Shown here: positions 42,815 to 51,035 of the stretch, one piece after another
Layout: each line of letters begins with the position of its first letter
Numbering within the stretch: position 1 is the stretch's first letter
NCBI GenBank assembly: GCA_025362815.1
Contig: JANYFG010000096.1
Location: forward strand, 59,940 to 123,939
Direction of reading: 5' to 3'
Source of the DNA: Rhodospirillales bacterium
GTDB lineage: Bacteria; Pseudomonadota; Alphaproteobacteria; Acetobacterales; Acetobacteraceae
Length of the DNA stretch: 64,000 nt
Position numbers and translations under genes: made by a program
Notes under the pieces: generated by a model
What the model was told of the DNA's origin: nothing
Database searches by the model: none
The model's input: only the letters and a program-made list of their open reading frames with translations

Positions 42815-43966
42815 ATGGCTGATACCCTGACCCTCACGTTGCATCGCGCGATCGCCGAGATTTCGCCCGATGACTGGAACGCCTGCGCCGGGGCAGACAA
42901 CCCCTTTGTCAGCCACGAATTCCTCAAGGCCGTCGAAGACAGCGGCTCCGCGGGCAAGCGCACTGGCTGGCTCCCCCAGCACGCCGTGCTGCGCAACGCC
43001 GCGAACGAGGTCGTCGCCTGCGCCCCCATGTACGCCAAAAGCCACAGCTACGGCGAATACGTCTTCGACCACGGCTGGGCCCAGGCGTTCGAGCGCGCCG
43101 GCGGGCGCTACTACCCCAAACTCCAGGTCGCCGCCCCCTTCAGCCCCGTCCCCGGCCCCCGCCTGCTCACCCGCCAGGGCAGCGGCGTCACCACCCAGGC
43201 CATGGCCCACGCGTTGGCCCAGGCCTGCGACGAACTGAATCTCTCCTCCGTCCACGCCACCTTCTGCACCGAGGAAGAATGGGACGCCCTGGGCGAGGCC
43301 GGCTGGCTCCGCCGCATCGGCCTGCAATTCCACTGGGACAACAAAGGCTTTTCCAATTTCGACGACTTCCTGGCCCTGATGTCGTCGCGCAAGAGAAAAT
43401 CCATCAAACGCGAACGCCGCGACGCCAATGCCTGCGGCCTCGAATTCGTCACCCTGCGCGGCTCTGAGATAACAAAAGCCCACTGGCGCGCCTTCTACCG
43501 TTTCTATTCCTCAACGGTGGACCGCAAATGGGGCAGCGCCTACCTCACCGAAGACTTCTTCCCCCTGCTTGGCCAATATGTCGGCGACCGCGTCGTCCTC
43601 ATGCTCGCCCTGCAAAACAACGAGCCCGTCGCCGGCGCCCTCAACCTCATGGGTGCCGACACGCTCTACGGCCGGAACTGGGGCTGCGAAGGCGACTTCC
43701 CCTTTTTGCACTTCGAACTCTGCTACTACCGCGCCATCGACTTCGCCATCGAACACAACCTGGCCCGGGTCGAAGCCGGCGCCCAGGGCGAGCACAAGAT
43801 CCAGCGCGGCTACCTCCCAACCCCCACCTATTCCGCCCACTGGATCGCCCACGAAGGCCTCAGAAACGCCGTCGGCGCGTTCCTGACAGAAGAACGCCAA
43901 CACAAACGCGCCGAAATGACCGCCCTGGCAGAATACAGCCCCTACAAATCCGAATCAGAACCCTGA
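42815..43966 (+). CDS. GNAT-like acyltransferase (DUF482, peptidoglycan-bridge type)
   Basis: A 383-residue protein of the DUF482/FemAB-like acyltransferase family, with two GNAT-related halves. Hallmarks are NPFVSHEFLKAVEDSGSAG, YGEYVFDHGWAQAFE, a Phe/Tyr-rich SRKRKSIKRERRDA, the segment GRNWGCEGDFPFLHFELCYY and the final EAGAQGEHKIQRGYLP. The family is suggested to act on peptidoglycan-related or other peptide acceptors; the substrate is unknown. It ends the TSCPD-ridA-acyltransferase set. A REP palindrome starts 4 bp after its stop. Confidence 0.88.
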   Translation: MADTLTLTLHRAIAEISPDDWNACAGADNPFVSHEFLKAVEDSGSAGKRTGWLPQHAVLRNAANEVVACAPMYAKSHSYGEYVFDHGWAQAFERAGGRYYPKLQVAAPFSPVPGPRLLTRQGSGVTTQAMAHALAQACDELNLSSVHATFCTEEEWDALGEAGWLRRIGLQFHWDNKGFSNFDDFLALMSSRKRKSIKRERRDANACGLEFVTLRGSEITKAHWRAFYRFYSSTVDRKWGSAYLTEDFFPLLGQYVGDRVVLMLALQNNEPVAGALNLMGADTLYGRNWGCEGDFPFLHFELCYYRAIDFAIEHNLARVEAGAQGEHKIQRGYLPTPTYSAHWIAHEGLRNAVGAFLTEERQHKRAEMTALAEYSPYKSESEP

Positions 43967-43970
43967 CCTC

Positions 43971-44000
43971 GTAGGATGGGTAAGCAAAGCGCCACCCATC
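43971..44000 (+). repeat. REP palindrome A
   Basis: GTAGGATGGGTAAGCAAAGC followed by GCCACCCATC. The arms GATGGGT (43975-43981) and ACCCATC (43994-44000) pair exactly. It differs from the copies at 44245 and 44857 only at the loop (CAAAGC, CAGAGC and CGCAGC). It is 4 bp after the acyltransferase stop and belongs to the set flanking the RAYT gene. Confidence 0.88.
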
Positions 44001-44016
44001 ACAAGGCAAGTCAGCA

Positions 44017-44045
44017 GTTCTTTTGTGAACAAAAGAACCAAAAAA
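44017..44045 (-). repeat. Dispersed 29-bp hairpin repeat, copy 2
   Basis: The reverse complement of 11877-11905, exact over all 29 bases. The perfect palindrome GTTCTTTTGT/ACAAAAGAAC (44017-44026 with 44029-44038) is followed by C and six A. It lies between REP palindromes A and B in the 341-bp gene-free stretch upstream of the RAYT gene. Confidence 0.85.
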
Positions 44046-44072
44046 CCTTATCCATATGCCTGCCGAAATCCA

Positions 44073-44144
44073 TCCGGTGCAACGCGGCTGCGAACAAGCA
44101 ACGCGCGCACAGCCTGAATGGCCTCACCCTGTCGTTGCACCGGA
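44073..44144 (+). other. Long stem-loop in the RAYT flank
   Basis: A 12-bp perfect inverted repeat TCCGGTGCAACG/CGTTGCACCGGA (44073-44084 with 44133-44144) with a 48-base loop containing CAGCCTGAATGGCCTCACC. The 341 bp between 43967 and 44307 holds no gene, only REP A, the 29-bp hairpin, this stem-loop and REP B. It may be an RNA-structured element or a transposase-recognised site. Confidence 0.5.
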
Positions 44145-44244
44145 GCGCAAGCCTGCGGCGAAGGGGGTGACCCTTGGAACTGTGGGTGAAGACTGACGAC
44201 AGATGCTTCGTCAAAATCTGCGCGATTGCCGTTTTCGAGCAAAC

Positions 44245-44274
44245 GTAGGATGGGTAAGCAGAGCGCCACCCATC
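44245..44274 (+). repeat. REP palindrome B
   Basis: The second of three near-identical 30-bp palindromes (arms GATGGGT/ACCCATC) in the same orientation. It lies 33 bp beyond the stop codon of the RAYT gene, so the gene is bracketed by copies B and C. Confidence 0.88.
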
Positions 44275-44307
44275 AATCCCAAATCAACCGCGTGGCCCGA
44301 CCTCGTA

Positions 44308-44856
44308 TCACTCCCAACCCCGCTCCCCCGCCTCCACAACGTCAATCCCACCGCCACCCCACCCAACCGGATAAACCCCCGCCGCCAAAGATCGCCCGAA
44401 CGAAGAGTACGGCCACGCCGAAGCATCCCCCACCAACCCATGCTTCACCGGATTGAAATGCACGTAATCCACATGCGCCCCATAATCCCGGTCGTCAGAA
44501 ATCGTATGCTCCCAAAACCGCCGTTGCCAAATGCCCCGCTCCCCCTTCGCGGCCCGACTGGCTGACCGGGCCTCCCCCACGGGCAAACGCTTCGAAAAAC
44601 CCTTCTTGATATCGCGCCACCGTGACGAAAAATCCGCATCGCCCGCCGGCAACGTCCAAACACAATGAAGGTGCTCCGGCAAAACCACCCAGGCATCGAT
44701 ATGAAACGGAGCCCGCGCCCGAACAGCGCGCACCACGCCGCGCAACACGTCAACATGTCGCACCAACAGGTCGCTGCGCCGATCCAGCAAATTGACCGTG
44801 AAAAAGTAAGTCCCACCCGGCACCCGATTGCGCCGATACTCCGTCACCACACCCAC
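44308..44856 (-). CDS. REP-associated tyrosine transposase (RAYT)
   Basis: A 182-residue HUH-superfamily nuclease of the Y1_Tnp/IS200-like RAYT group. The N-terminus reads YRRNRVPGGTYFFTVNLLDR. The metal-binding HUH motif is LPEHLHCVWTLP, and the single catalytic tyrosine lies in DYVHFNPVKHGLV. W-Q-R-R-F-W-E-H-T also fits the family. RAYTs cut and rejoin REP palindromes and are single-copy domesticated enzymes, not full insertion sequences. The start is one of several GTG codons (44856, 44850 or 44847); REP copy C begins one base beyond 44856. Confidence 0.92.
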   Translation of the reverse strand: MGVVTEYRRNRVPGGTYFFTVNLLDRRSDLLVRHVDVLRGVVRAVRARAPFHIDAWVVLPEHLHCVWTLPAGDADFSSRWRDIKKGFSKRLPVGEARSASRAAKGERGIWQRRFWEHTISDDRDYGAHVDYVHFNPVKHGLVGDASAWPYSSFGRSLAAGVYPVGWGGGGIDVVEAGERGWE

Positions 44857-44886
44857 GTAGGATGGGTAAGCGCAGCGCCACCCATC
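44857..44886 (+). repeat. REP palindrome C
   Basis: The third copy, with loop CGCAGC, arms GATGGGT (44861-44867) and ACCCATC (44880-44886). It abuts the proposed first GTG of the RAYT gene and separates it from the dehydrogenase gene by 25 bp. Confidence 0.88.
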
Positions 44887-44911
44887 ACCTCACAACGTGT
44901 ACCCGCCCCCC

Positions 44912-45940
44912 TCAAAACCCCAACAACACCTTCATCGCCACGCCCCGATCCCCCGCCAACGCAAACGCCCTGCCTGCCTCCGCCAACGGCACCACCTCCG
45001 TCAGCAACGGCCCCACATCGATCGCGCCACTCTCCAAAAACCGCACCGCCCACCCGAACTCCTCAGCGAACCGGAACGTGCCGCGCAGAGAAATCTCCTT
45101 CGCCACCAGCACGTTCAACGGCAGCGACGTCTCGCCGCCACCAATCCCCACCTGCACGATCACCGCCCCCGGCCGCGCCACGCCCAGCGCCGAGACCAGC
45201 GCCGACCCGGCCCCCGAGCACTCGAACACCACGTCGAAATACCCCTTGTCGGCCGAAAACCGATCCAGCCCCGTAGGATCCTCCCGCGTGTTTATCGTCG
45301 CATCCGCCCCCACCCGACGCATCACCGCCAACGGCGCATCCAGCAGGTCCGTCGCCACGATCTCCCGCGCGCCCGCATGCCGCGCCACCATCGCGCACAG
45401 CGCCCCGATCGGTCCGGCGCCCGTCACCAACACCCGCGCCCCCAGCAACGGCCCCGCCTGGCGGCCCGCATGCAAACAAACCGAGAGCGGCTCCGCGAAC
45501 GCCGCGCGTTCCACAGGCATCGTCGTCGGCACCGCCCGCGCACCCTCGCACACCAGAACCTCACGAAACCCGCCATGCACATGCGGCGTCCGCATCGCGC
45601 TGCCGAAGAACCGCATGTCCAGGCAATGCTGAGACTGCCCCGCGAGGCAGAACCGGCACACACCACACGCAAGGCTCGGATTGACCGCCACCGTCTGCCC
45701 CGGCCGCACATGCGAAACCGAAGCCCCCACCGCCGTCACCACGCCTGCTATCTCATGCCCCAGCACCATCGGCGTTTTGATCCGAATTGCGCCGAACCCA
45801 CCCTGGTGAAAATAATGCAGGTCCGACCCACAGATCCCCCCGGCCCCCACGCGGATCGTCACATCCCCAGGCCCCATCTCGCCCGGATCGAAATCCTCCA
45901 CCCGCAGATCATGCGGCGCATGGATCACAGCAGCCTTCAT
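44912..45940 (-). CDS. Zinc-dependent medium-chain dehydrogenase, L-idonate 5-dehydrogenase-like
   Basis: A 342-residue medium-chain alcohol dehydrogenase. The catalytic zinc ligands are the Cys of GGICGSDLHYF and the His-Glu of LGHEIAG; a structural zinc site with spaced Cys (CGVCRFCLAGQSQHC) follows. The Rossmann NAD(P) loop is VTGAGPIGALCAMVA. Overall it resembles L-idonate 5-dehydrogenase/sorbitol dehydrogenase, which oxidise a hydroxy acid or polyol. The last gene of the operon, it overlaps the monooxygenase gene by 4 bp. Confidence 0.9.
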   Translation of the reverse strand: MKAAVIHAPHDLRVEDFDPGEMGPGDVTIRVGAGGICGSDLHYFHQGGFGAIRIKTPMVLGHEIAGVVTAVGASVSHVRPGQTVAVNPSLACGVCRFCLAGQSQHCLDMRFFGSAMRTPHVHGGFREVLVCEGARAVPTTMPVERAAFAEPLSVCLHAGRQAGPLLGARVLVTGAGPIGALCAMVARHAGAREIVATDLLDAPLAVMRRVGADATINTREDPTGLDRFSADKGYFDVVFECSGAGSALVSALGVARPGAVIVQVGIGGGETSLPLNVLVAKEISLRGTFRFAEEFGWAVRFLESGAIDVGPLLTEVVPLAEAGRAFALAGDRGVAMKVLLGF

Positions 45941-47274
45941 GACCGAACCCTCCCCTGCGTTCCCCGGTGCCCATCCGGCAGCCGGGGATGCCCGAACAGC
46001 TTCTCCCGCAACGGCCCGGGCCGATACGCCGTTTTATACACCCCGCGCCGCTGCAACTCCGGCACCACCAGGTCCACAAAATCGGCCACGCAATCCGGGG
46101 TCACCGTGCGCGACAGGTTGAACCCGTCAACATCCGCCTCCGCCACCCAGGCCTGCAACGCGTCGGCGATCGTCTCAGGCCCACCCACGATCGGCGGCTG
46201 ACGGCTGCCAAGGATGAAACTATCGATCAACTTGCGCTTCGTCCAAACCGCGGCCGCCCGTGTTGTAATACTTTCCACGTTCGACTGATTGGCCTGCGTC
46301 GTCTGCGCCTGGATCGGCTCATCCATCGCAAGCTTCGCAAGATCCATGCCCGTCGAGGCCGAAAACTGCGCCAACGCCCCCTCGGCACTCGCATGGCTGC
46401 GATAATCCGCCAGTTTGTCAGCCGCCTCCGCATCCGTGCGTCCGCACACGATCGTGGCCCCCACGAACACTTTCAAAGGATGCTGTGCCAGGCTGCGCAG
46501 ATCATCCACCAGCGCCTTCACCTGCGGCTTCGAGATCCCGTTCACGAACACGCATTCCGCATGCGCCGCCGCGAACTGCCGCCCGCGCGTGGAAGCCCCG
46601 GCCTGATACAGCAACGGCGTCCGCTGCGGCGTCGGCGCACACAGATGAATGGCATCCATCGCATACCGCCCCACACCCTTCACCCGATGCACCCGAGACG
46701 CATCGGTGAAAACCCCGGAAGCCCGATCCGCCAGAACGGCCCCGTCCTCCCAGCTGCCCTCCCAAAGCCTGTAGACGGTATCGAGGTAATCGTCCGCCCA
46801 GTCATACCGCTCGTCATGCGGCACCTGCACCGGCAACCCCACGGCCCGCGCGGCGGAATCCAGATACCCCGTCACGATGTTCCACCCGATGCGCCCGCCG
46901 GTCAGCCCATCCAGGGTCGACATCCGTCGTGCGAACAGGAACGGCGGTTCGTAGGTCGTGGTGCACGTCACCCCGAACCCCAGATGTTCCGTCGCCGCCG
47001 CCATCGCCGGAATCAGCATCATCGGATCGCCCAGCGGAACCTGCACGGCCTCGCGCAACGCCGTCTCCGGCCCGCCGCCGAACACGTCGTACACGCCCAG
47101 CACGTCGGCCAGGAAAATCCCGTCGAACAAGCCACGCTCAAGCGTTTTCGCCAGATCCGTCCAATAGGAAAGCTCGTTGTAGCGATGCGACTGGTCCCGT
47201 GGATGCCGCCACATCCCCTGCTGAATATGCCCCACCGTGTTCATGTCGAACGCGTTCAGCAACATCTCACGCAT
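45937..47274 (-). CDS. LLM-class flavin-dependent monooxygenase, NtaA/SnaA/DszA family
   Basis: A 445-residue bacterial-luciferase-like monooxygenase using reduced FMN from a partner reductase. Family phrases are WRHPRDQSHRYNELSYWTDLAKTLERG, FDGIFLADVLGVYDVFGG, TTTYEPPFLFARRMSTLD and GGRIGWNIVTGYLDSAA. This group degrades nitrilotriacetate, sulfur heterocycles, sulfones or related compounds. The start is ATG 47274, one base inside the permease stop (TGATG), with a possible GTG at 47277. It overlaps the dehydrogenase by ATGA. No reductase gene is nearby. Confidence 0.9.
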   Translation of the reverse strand: MREMLLNAFDMNTVGHIQQGMWRHPRDQSHRYNELSYWTDLAKTLERGLFDGIFLADVLGVYDVFGGGPETALREAVQVPLGDPMMLIPAMAAATEHLGFGVTCTTTYEPPFLFARRMSTLDGLTGGRIGWNIVTGYLDSAARAVGLPVQVPHDERYDWADDYLDTVYRLWEGSWEDGAVLADRASGVFTDASRVHRVKGVGRYAMDAIHLCAPTPQRTPLLYQAGASTRGRQFAAAHAECVFVNGISKPQVKALVDDLRSLAQHPLKVFVGATIVCGRTDAEAADKLADYRSHASAEGALAQFSASTGMDLAKLAMDEPIQAQTTQANQSNVESITTRAAAVWTKRKLIDSFILGSRQPPIVGGPETIADALQAWVAEADVDGFNLSRTVTPDCVADFVDLVVPELQRRGVYKTAYRPGPLREKLFGHPRLPDGHRGTQGRVRS

Positions 47275-48194
47275 CACGGCGTCCTTTCGGAACGGGGGTC
47301 GAAGGCATGTTGCAGCCCATCGCCCAAAAAGTTCACCGCAATCACGGTGACGAAGATCAACAGTCCCGGATAAACCGCCAACGCCGGCGCCGTCGTCACC
47401 AACTCCTGCGCGTTGTTCAGCATGTTTCCCCAGGAAGGCGTCGGCGGCACCACGCCGAACCCCAGAAACGACAGCACCGACTCGAACAGAATCACCCGCC
47501 CCACCGTCAGCGTGAACGACACGATGATGGGCGTGGCGATATTCGGCAGAATATGCGTCCCCATCATGTAAAGCGCCGACCCGCCCGAGGCCCGCGCCGC
47601 CCGAACGTAATCCCGCTCGCGGATCTGCAATGTCGCCGCCCGCACCAGCCGCGCGATCGCGGTCCAGTCAACGATCGAGATGATCACCACGATGCGCCAG
47701 AACCCCGCCGCCCCCGAATGGGCGAAATCCGAGCTGAACCCCAGTTTCGTGAGGTCGATCGCGCCGAGCACGATCAGCAGCGGCAGCAACGGCAGCGCGA
47801 TCATCCCATCCGTGAACCGCATCAGCACCCCGTCCAGCCGCCCGCCGAAATACCCGGCCGCCACCCCCACCAGCACGCCGATGATGCCGCCCACGAGCGT
47901 TGCCAGCACACCCACCAGCAACGAGATCTGCCCGCCGATCATCAACCGGATCAGCACATCCCGCCCCGCCTCATCCATCCCCAGAAGATGCTGCGCGCTC
48001 GGCGGATCGAACCGCGCGAACAGGTCCGTCACATCGGGATCGATGCCCATGAAATACTGCAACGGAAACGCCGCCAGAACGAACGCCACCAGAACGCCCA
48101 GAATGAACAGGCTCGCCATCCCGGTCCGATGCCGGCGAAACCGCCGCCACCGCAGCGTCCACACACCGATCGCAACATCGGCAAACTCGCTCAT
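47274..48194 (-). CDS. ABC transporter permease, DppC/OppC type
   Basis: A 306-residue inner-membrane protein with an N-terminal OppC-like region and five to six helices. The BPD_transp_1 segment is LPLLPLLIVLGAIDLTKLG through RDYVRAARASGGSALYMMGTHILPN, whose E-x-D-Y-V-R-A-A-R-A is the ATPase-contact EAA loop. ATG 48194 overlaps the stop of the DppB-type gene (ATGA). It forms the pore with that protein. Confidence 0.93.
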   Translation of the reverse strand: MSEFADVAIGVWTLRWRRFRRHRTGMASLFILGVLVAFVLAAFPLQYFMGIDPDVTDLFARFDPPSAQHLLGMDEAGRDVLIRLMIGGQISLLVGVLATLVGGIIGVLVGVAAGYFGGRLDGVLMRFTDGMIALPLLPLLIVLGAIDLTKLGFSSDFAHSGAAGFWRIVVIISIVDWTAIARLVRAATLQIRERDYVRAARASGGSALYMMGTHILPNIATPIIVSFTLTVGRVILFESVLSFLGFGVVPPTPSWGNMLNNAQELVTTAPALAVYPGLLIFVTVIAVNFLGDGLQHAFDPRSERTP

Positions 48195-49141
48195 AGCGTG
48201 ATCCGAGGGTCGAGCCACCCATACGCGAGATCCGCCATCAGATTGCTCGCCAGCGTCACCAAGGTTGCAAACAACAGCCCGGACAACGCCAGGTTGAAAT
48301 CGTTGGAAAGTATGGAATCATAGATCATCTTGCCCATGCCGGGCTGCGCGAACATCGTCTCCGTCAGCAATGCGCCTGAAAACAACGTCCCGAAACTCAG
48401 CGCCATCACGGTGACAACGGGGATCATAGCGTTGCGCAACGCGTGCACCAGCACCACGCGCCCCTCGCTGTTCCCCTTCGCCCGCGCCGTGCGCACATGA
48501 TCCATCCGCAAGGTCTCGATCATGCTGGCCCGCACGAACCGCGTGAACCCGCCGGTATTCGCCAAGGCCAGCGTCGCCACCGGCATGATCAGATGCACGA
48601 AATGATCGCGAAAACTGCCATCCCCCACATTCGAGATCCCGCTGGCCGGCAGCCAATGCAGCTTCACCGCGAAAATCAAAATCATCATCAGCGCCAGCCA
48701 GAACACCGGAACCGAAATCCCCGCAAACGCCCCCAGGCTCACCAACCCGTCAACAATCCCACCCGGCTTCAACGCCGCCGAAATCCCCAACATCAGAGAC
48801 AGGATCACGGAGATCACAAAGCTGATCAGCATCAGCTTGCACGTCACCCACAACGCCGGCGCCAACACCTCCAGCACCGGCTGCGAATGCGTGCGCGAAA
48901 ATCCAAGATCGCATTGCACAGCCGCCCACAGCCAATGCGCGTACCGATACAGGATGGGCTGATCCAACCCGTAGATCGCCCGCAGGCGCGCCACCACCTC
49001 CGGCGTCGCTCCCGGATTGGACGCGATCATCACGTCCAGGGGATCGCCGGGCATCAGCCCAATGAGGTTGTAGATCACGAAACTCATCACCAGCAGAACC
49101 AGAAGGGCCTGCAAGGACCGACGAAGAATGAAACGCCCCAT
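48191..49141 (-). CDS. ABC transporter permease, DppB/OppB type
   Basis: A 316-residue membrane protein with an N-terminal helix RSLQALLVLLVMSFVIYNLIGLMPGDPLD typical of DppB. The EAA loop for ATPase contact lies in HVRTARAKGNSEGRVVLVHALRNAMIP. Six transmembrane segments are visible. The proposed ATG 49141 is 5 bp from the stop of the upstream ATPase gene and the 3' end overlaps the next permease. Confidence 0.93.
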   Translation of the reverse strand: MGRFILRRSLQALLVLLVMSFVIYNLIGLMPGDPLDVMIASNPGATPEVVARLRAIYGLDQPILYRYAHWLWAAVQCDLGFSRTHSQPVLEVLAPALWVTCKLMLISFVISVILSLMLGISAALKPGGIVDGLVSLGAFAGISVPVFWLALMMILIFAVKLHWLPASGISNVGDGSFRDHFVHLIMPVATLALANTGGFTRFVRASMIETLRMDHVRTARAKGNSEGRVVLVHALRNAMIPVVTVMALSFGTLFSGALLTETMFAQPGMGKMIYDSILSNDFNLALSGLLFATLVTLASNLMADLAYGWLDPRITL

Positions 49142-49146
49142 CCCGC

Positions 49147-50094
49147 TCACTCCGACCCCAAGGGAAAATGACACGCCACCGACTGCACATCAGACAGCGC
49201 CCGCAACACCGGCACCTCCGCCCCACACAACGCCTCCGCCCGAGGGCACCGCGTGTGAAACACGCACCCCGATGGCGGGTTGAGCGGGCTCGGCATCTCG
49301 CCCTTGATCGTGCCGCCATGCCGCGCCCGCCTGCGCCCGATCCGCGGCACCGCATCCAGCAACGCCCGCGTGTAATGATGCGCGGGCGCGGCAAACAACG
49401 CGGCCCTGTCAGCAACCTCCACCAATCGCCCGAGATACAGCACCGCCACCCGGTCCACCAGGTGGTTCACCACCGCCAGGTCGTGGCTGATGAACAGATA
49501 CGATAGCGCGTGCGTCTCCTGCACCTCCTTCATCAAGTTCAAAACCTGGCTCTGAATGGAAACATCCAGCGCCGAAAGCGGCTCATCCGCCACGATCAGC
49601 CGCGGCGCCGGCGACAGCGCCCGCGCAATCGCAATCCGCTGCCGCTGGCCGCCGGAGAACTCATGCGGATACCGGTTCAACGCATCGCGCGGCAACCCCA
49701 CCTGCGCCACCAACTCAGCCGCCCGCGCCCGCCGGCTTTCCGCCGTGCCAATCCGCTGTATCAGCAAAGGCTCTGCAATGATCGACGAGATCGGCATCCG
49801 CGGATCCAGCGCCCCGAACGGATCCTGAAACACGATCTGAATCTTTCGTCGTGCCGCGGGCCAGGTCGACGCCGTCAGAGGCACGCCTTCGAAACGCAAC
49901 CCGCCCGACGTCGGCGCCTGCAATCCTGCCACCGCGAACCCCAACGTACTTTTGCCGCTACCGCTCTCGCCCACCAACGCCAACGTCTCGCCGGCGGCGA
50001 TCGAAAGGCTCACCTGCTCCACCGCCCGCACCACACGACCGCCAGCCGCCGGGAAATGCACGCTCACATCATCGATGCCAAGAAGTTCGCTCAT
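49147..50094 (-). CDS. ABC transporter ATP-binding protein, DppF/OppF type
   Basis: A 315-residue ATPase. Walker A is GESGSGKST, the signature is EFSGGQRQRIAIARAL, and Walker B reads RLIVADEPLSALDV with the switch histidine in LFISHDLAVV. The C-terminal oligopeptide-transporter domain contains the Cys-rich region GCVFHTRCPRAEALC that can bind an iron-sulfur cluster or zinc. ATG 50094 is chosen as the overlap with the DppD-type stop (ATGA). A long extension upstream in frame is a shadow of that gene. Confidence 0.95.
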   Translation of the reverse strand: MSELLGIDDVSVHFPAAGGRVVRAVEQVSLSIAAGETLALVGESGSGKSTLGFAVAGLQAPTSGGLRFEGVPLTASTWPAARRKIQIVFQDPFGALDPRMPISSIIAEPLLIQRIGTAESRRARAAELVAQVGLPRDALNRYPHEFSGGQRQRIAIARALSPAPRLIVADEPLSALDVSIQSQVLNLMKEVQETHALSYLFISHDLAVVNHLVDRVAVLYLGRLVEVADRAALFAAPAHHYTRALLDAVPRIGRRRARHGGTIKGEMPSPLNPPSGCVFHTRCPRAEALCGAEVPVLRALSDVQSVACHFPLGSE

Positions 50095-51035
50095 ATCTTC
50101 AAGCACGCCGCCAGATGTCCGGGCGCATGCTCCAGTAAGGCCGGCTCCTCCTCCCGGCACTGCGCATCCGCAAGCGCACACCGATCCGCGAACCGGCACC
50201 CGCGAACATGCACTAGGTTCGGCACGCCGCCGGGGATCACCGGCAGCCGATCCACCCGATGATCCGGGTCCGGCAACGTCGCGATCAGCCCGCGCGTGTA
50301 GGGGTGCAGCGGGTTTGCGAACAACGCTTCCGCGGGCGCCTGTTCCACCACACGGCCTGCGTACATCACGATGATCTCGTGCGCGATCTCGCTGATCACC
50401 GCCAGATTGTGGCTGATGAACTGGATCGCCATGCCGATCCGCTCCTGCAGATCCAGCATCAGGTCCAGGATCTGCGCCTGGATCGTCACATCCAACGCCG
50501 TCGTCGGCTCGTCCGCCACCAGCAACGCCGGCTCGCACGCCAGCGCCATCGCAATCATCGCCCGCTGCCGCATGCCGCCGGACATCTGATGCGGGAAGTT
50601 CTGCGCCCTCTCGCGCGGCGAGGCGATGCCGACCGCGTCCAACAGCCGGATCGCATCGATCTCGGCCGACGCCCACGCAAACCCCTTGTGCAGCACAAGC
50701 ACCTCGGCAATCTGCCGCCCCACCCGCATCACCGGGTTCAGCGCCGTCATCGGCTCCTGAAACACCATCGCCACATCACGTCCACGCATCGCCTGCCAGG
50801 CACCGGCCGACTGGCCCAGCAACGCCCGCCCGTTCAAGCGAACCGACCCCGTCACCACCGCCGGATGCGGCACCAGCCCCATCAGCGCCAGCGCGGTCAT
50901 GGACTTGCCGCACCCGCTCTCCCCCACCACGCCCAGCGTGCGCCCGGCCGCGATGCTATACCCCACACCGGCCACCACATCGCGCTCGCCGAAACGCACG
51001 TGCAGGTCTTCCACTTCCAGCAACGGCGCCCTCAT
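50091..51035 (-). CDS. ABC transporter ATP-binding protein, DppD/OppD type
   Basis: A 314-residue ATPase with Walker A GESGCGKSM, signature MSGGMRQRAMIAMALA, Walker B LLVADEPTTALDV and the switch in QFISHNLAVI. The C-terminal region has VRGCRFADRCALADAQC. M51035 is taken as start because it gives the 4-bp ATGA overlap with the upstream binding-protein gene; an in-frame ATG 12 bases earlier would be less coupled. Confidence 0.95.
   Translation of the reverse strand: MRAPLLEVEDLHVRFGERDVVAGVGYSIAAGRTLGVVGESGCGKSMTALALMGLVPHPAVVTGSVRLNGRALLGQSAGAWQAMRGRDVAMVFQEPMTALNPVMRVGRQIAEVLVLHKGFAWASAEIDAIRLLDAVGIASPRERAQNFPHQMSGGMRQRAMIAMALACEPALLVADEPTTALDVTIQAQILDLMLDLQERIGMAIQFISHNLAVISEIAHEIIVMYAGRVVEQAPAEALFANPLHPYTRGLIATLPDPDHRVDRLPVIPGGVPNLVHVRGCRFADRCALADAQCREEEPALLEHAPGHLAACLKI

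Noticed and set aside
43976..44214. Small frames reading through the hairpin repeat (for example peptides with FFCEQKNQK).
   Set aside because: These are translations of the 29-bp dispersed repeat and REP palindromes, with no coding signal.
44308..44856. A full insertion sequence of the IS200/IS605 type.
   Set aside because: There is no accessory tnpB/iscB, and the flanks are REP palindromes rather than element ends; it is a RAYT.
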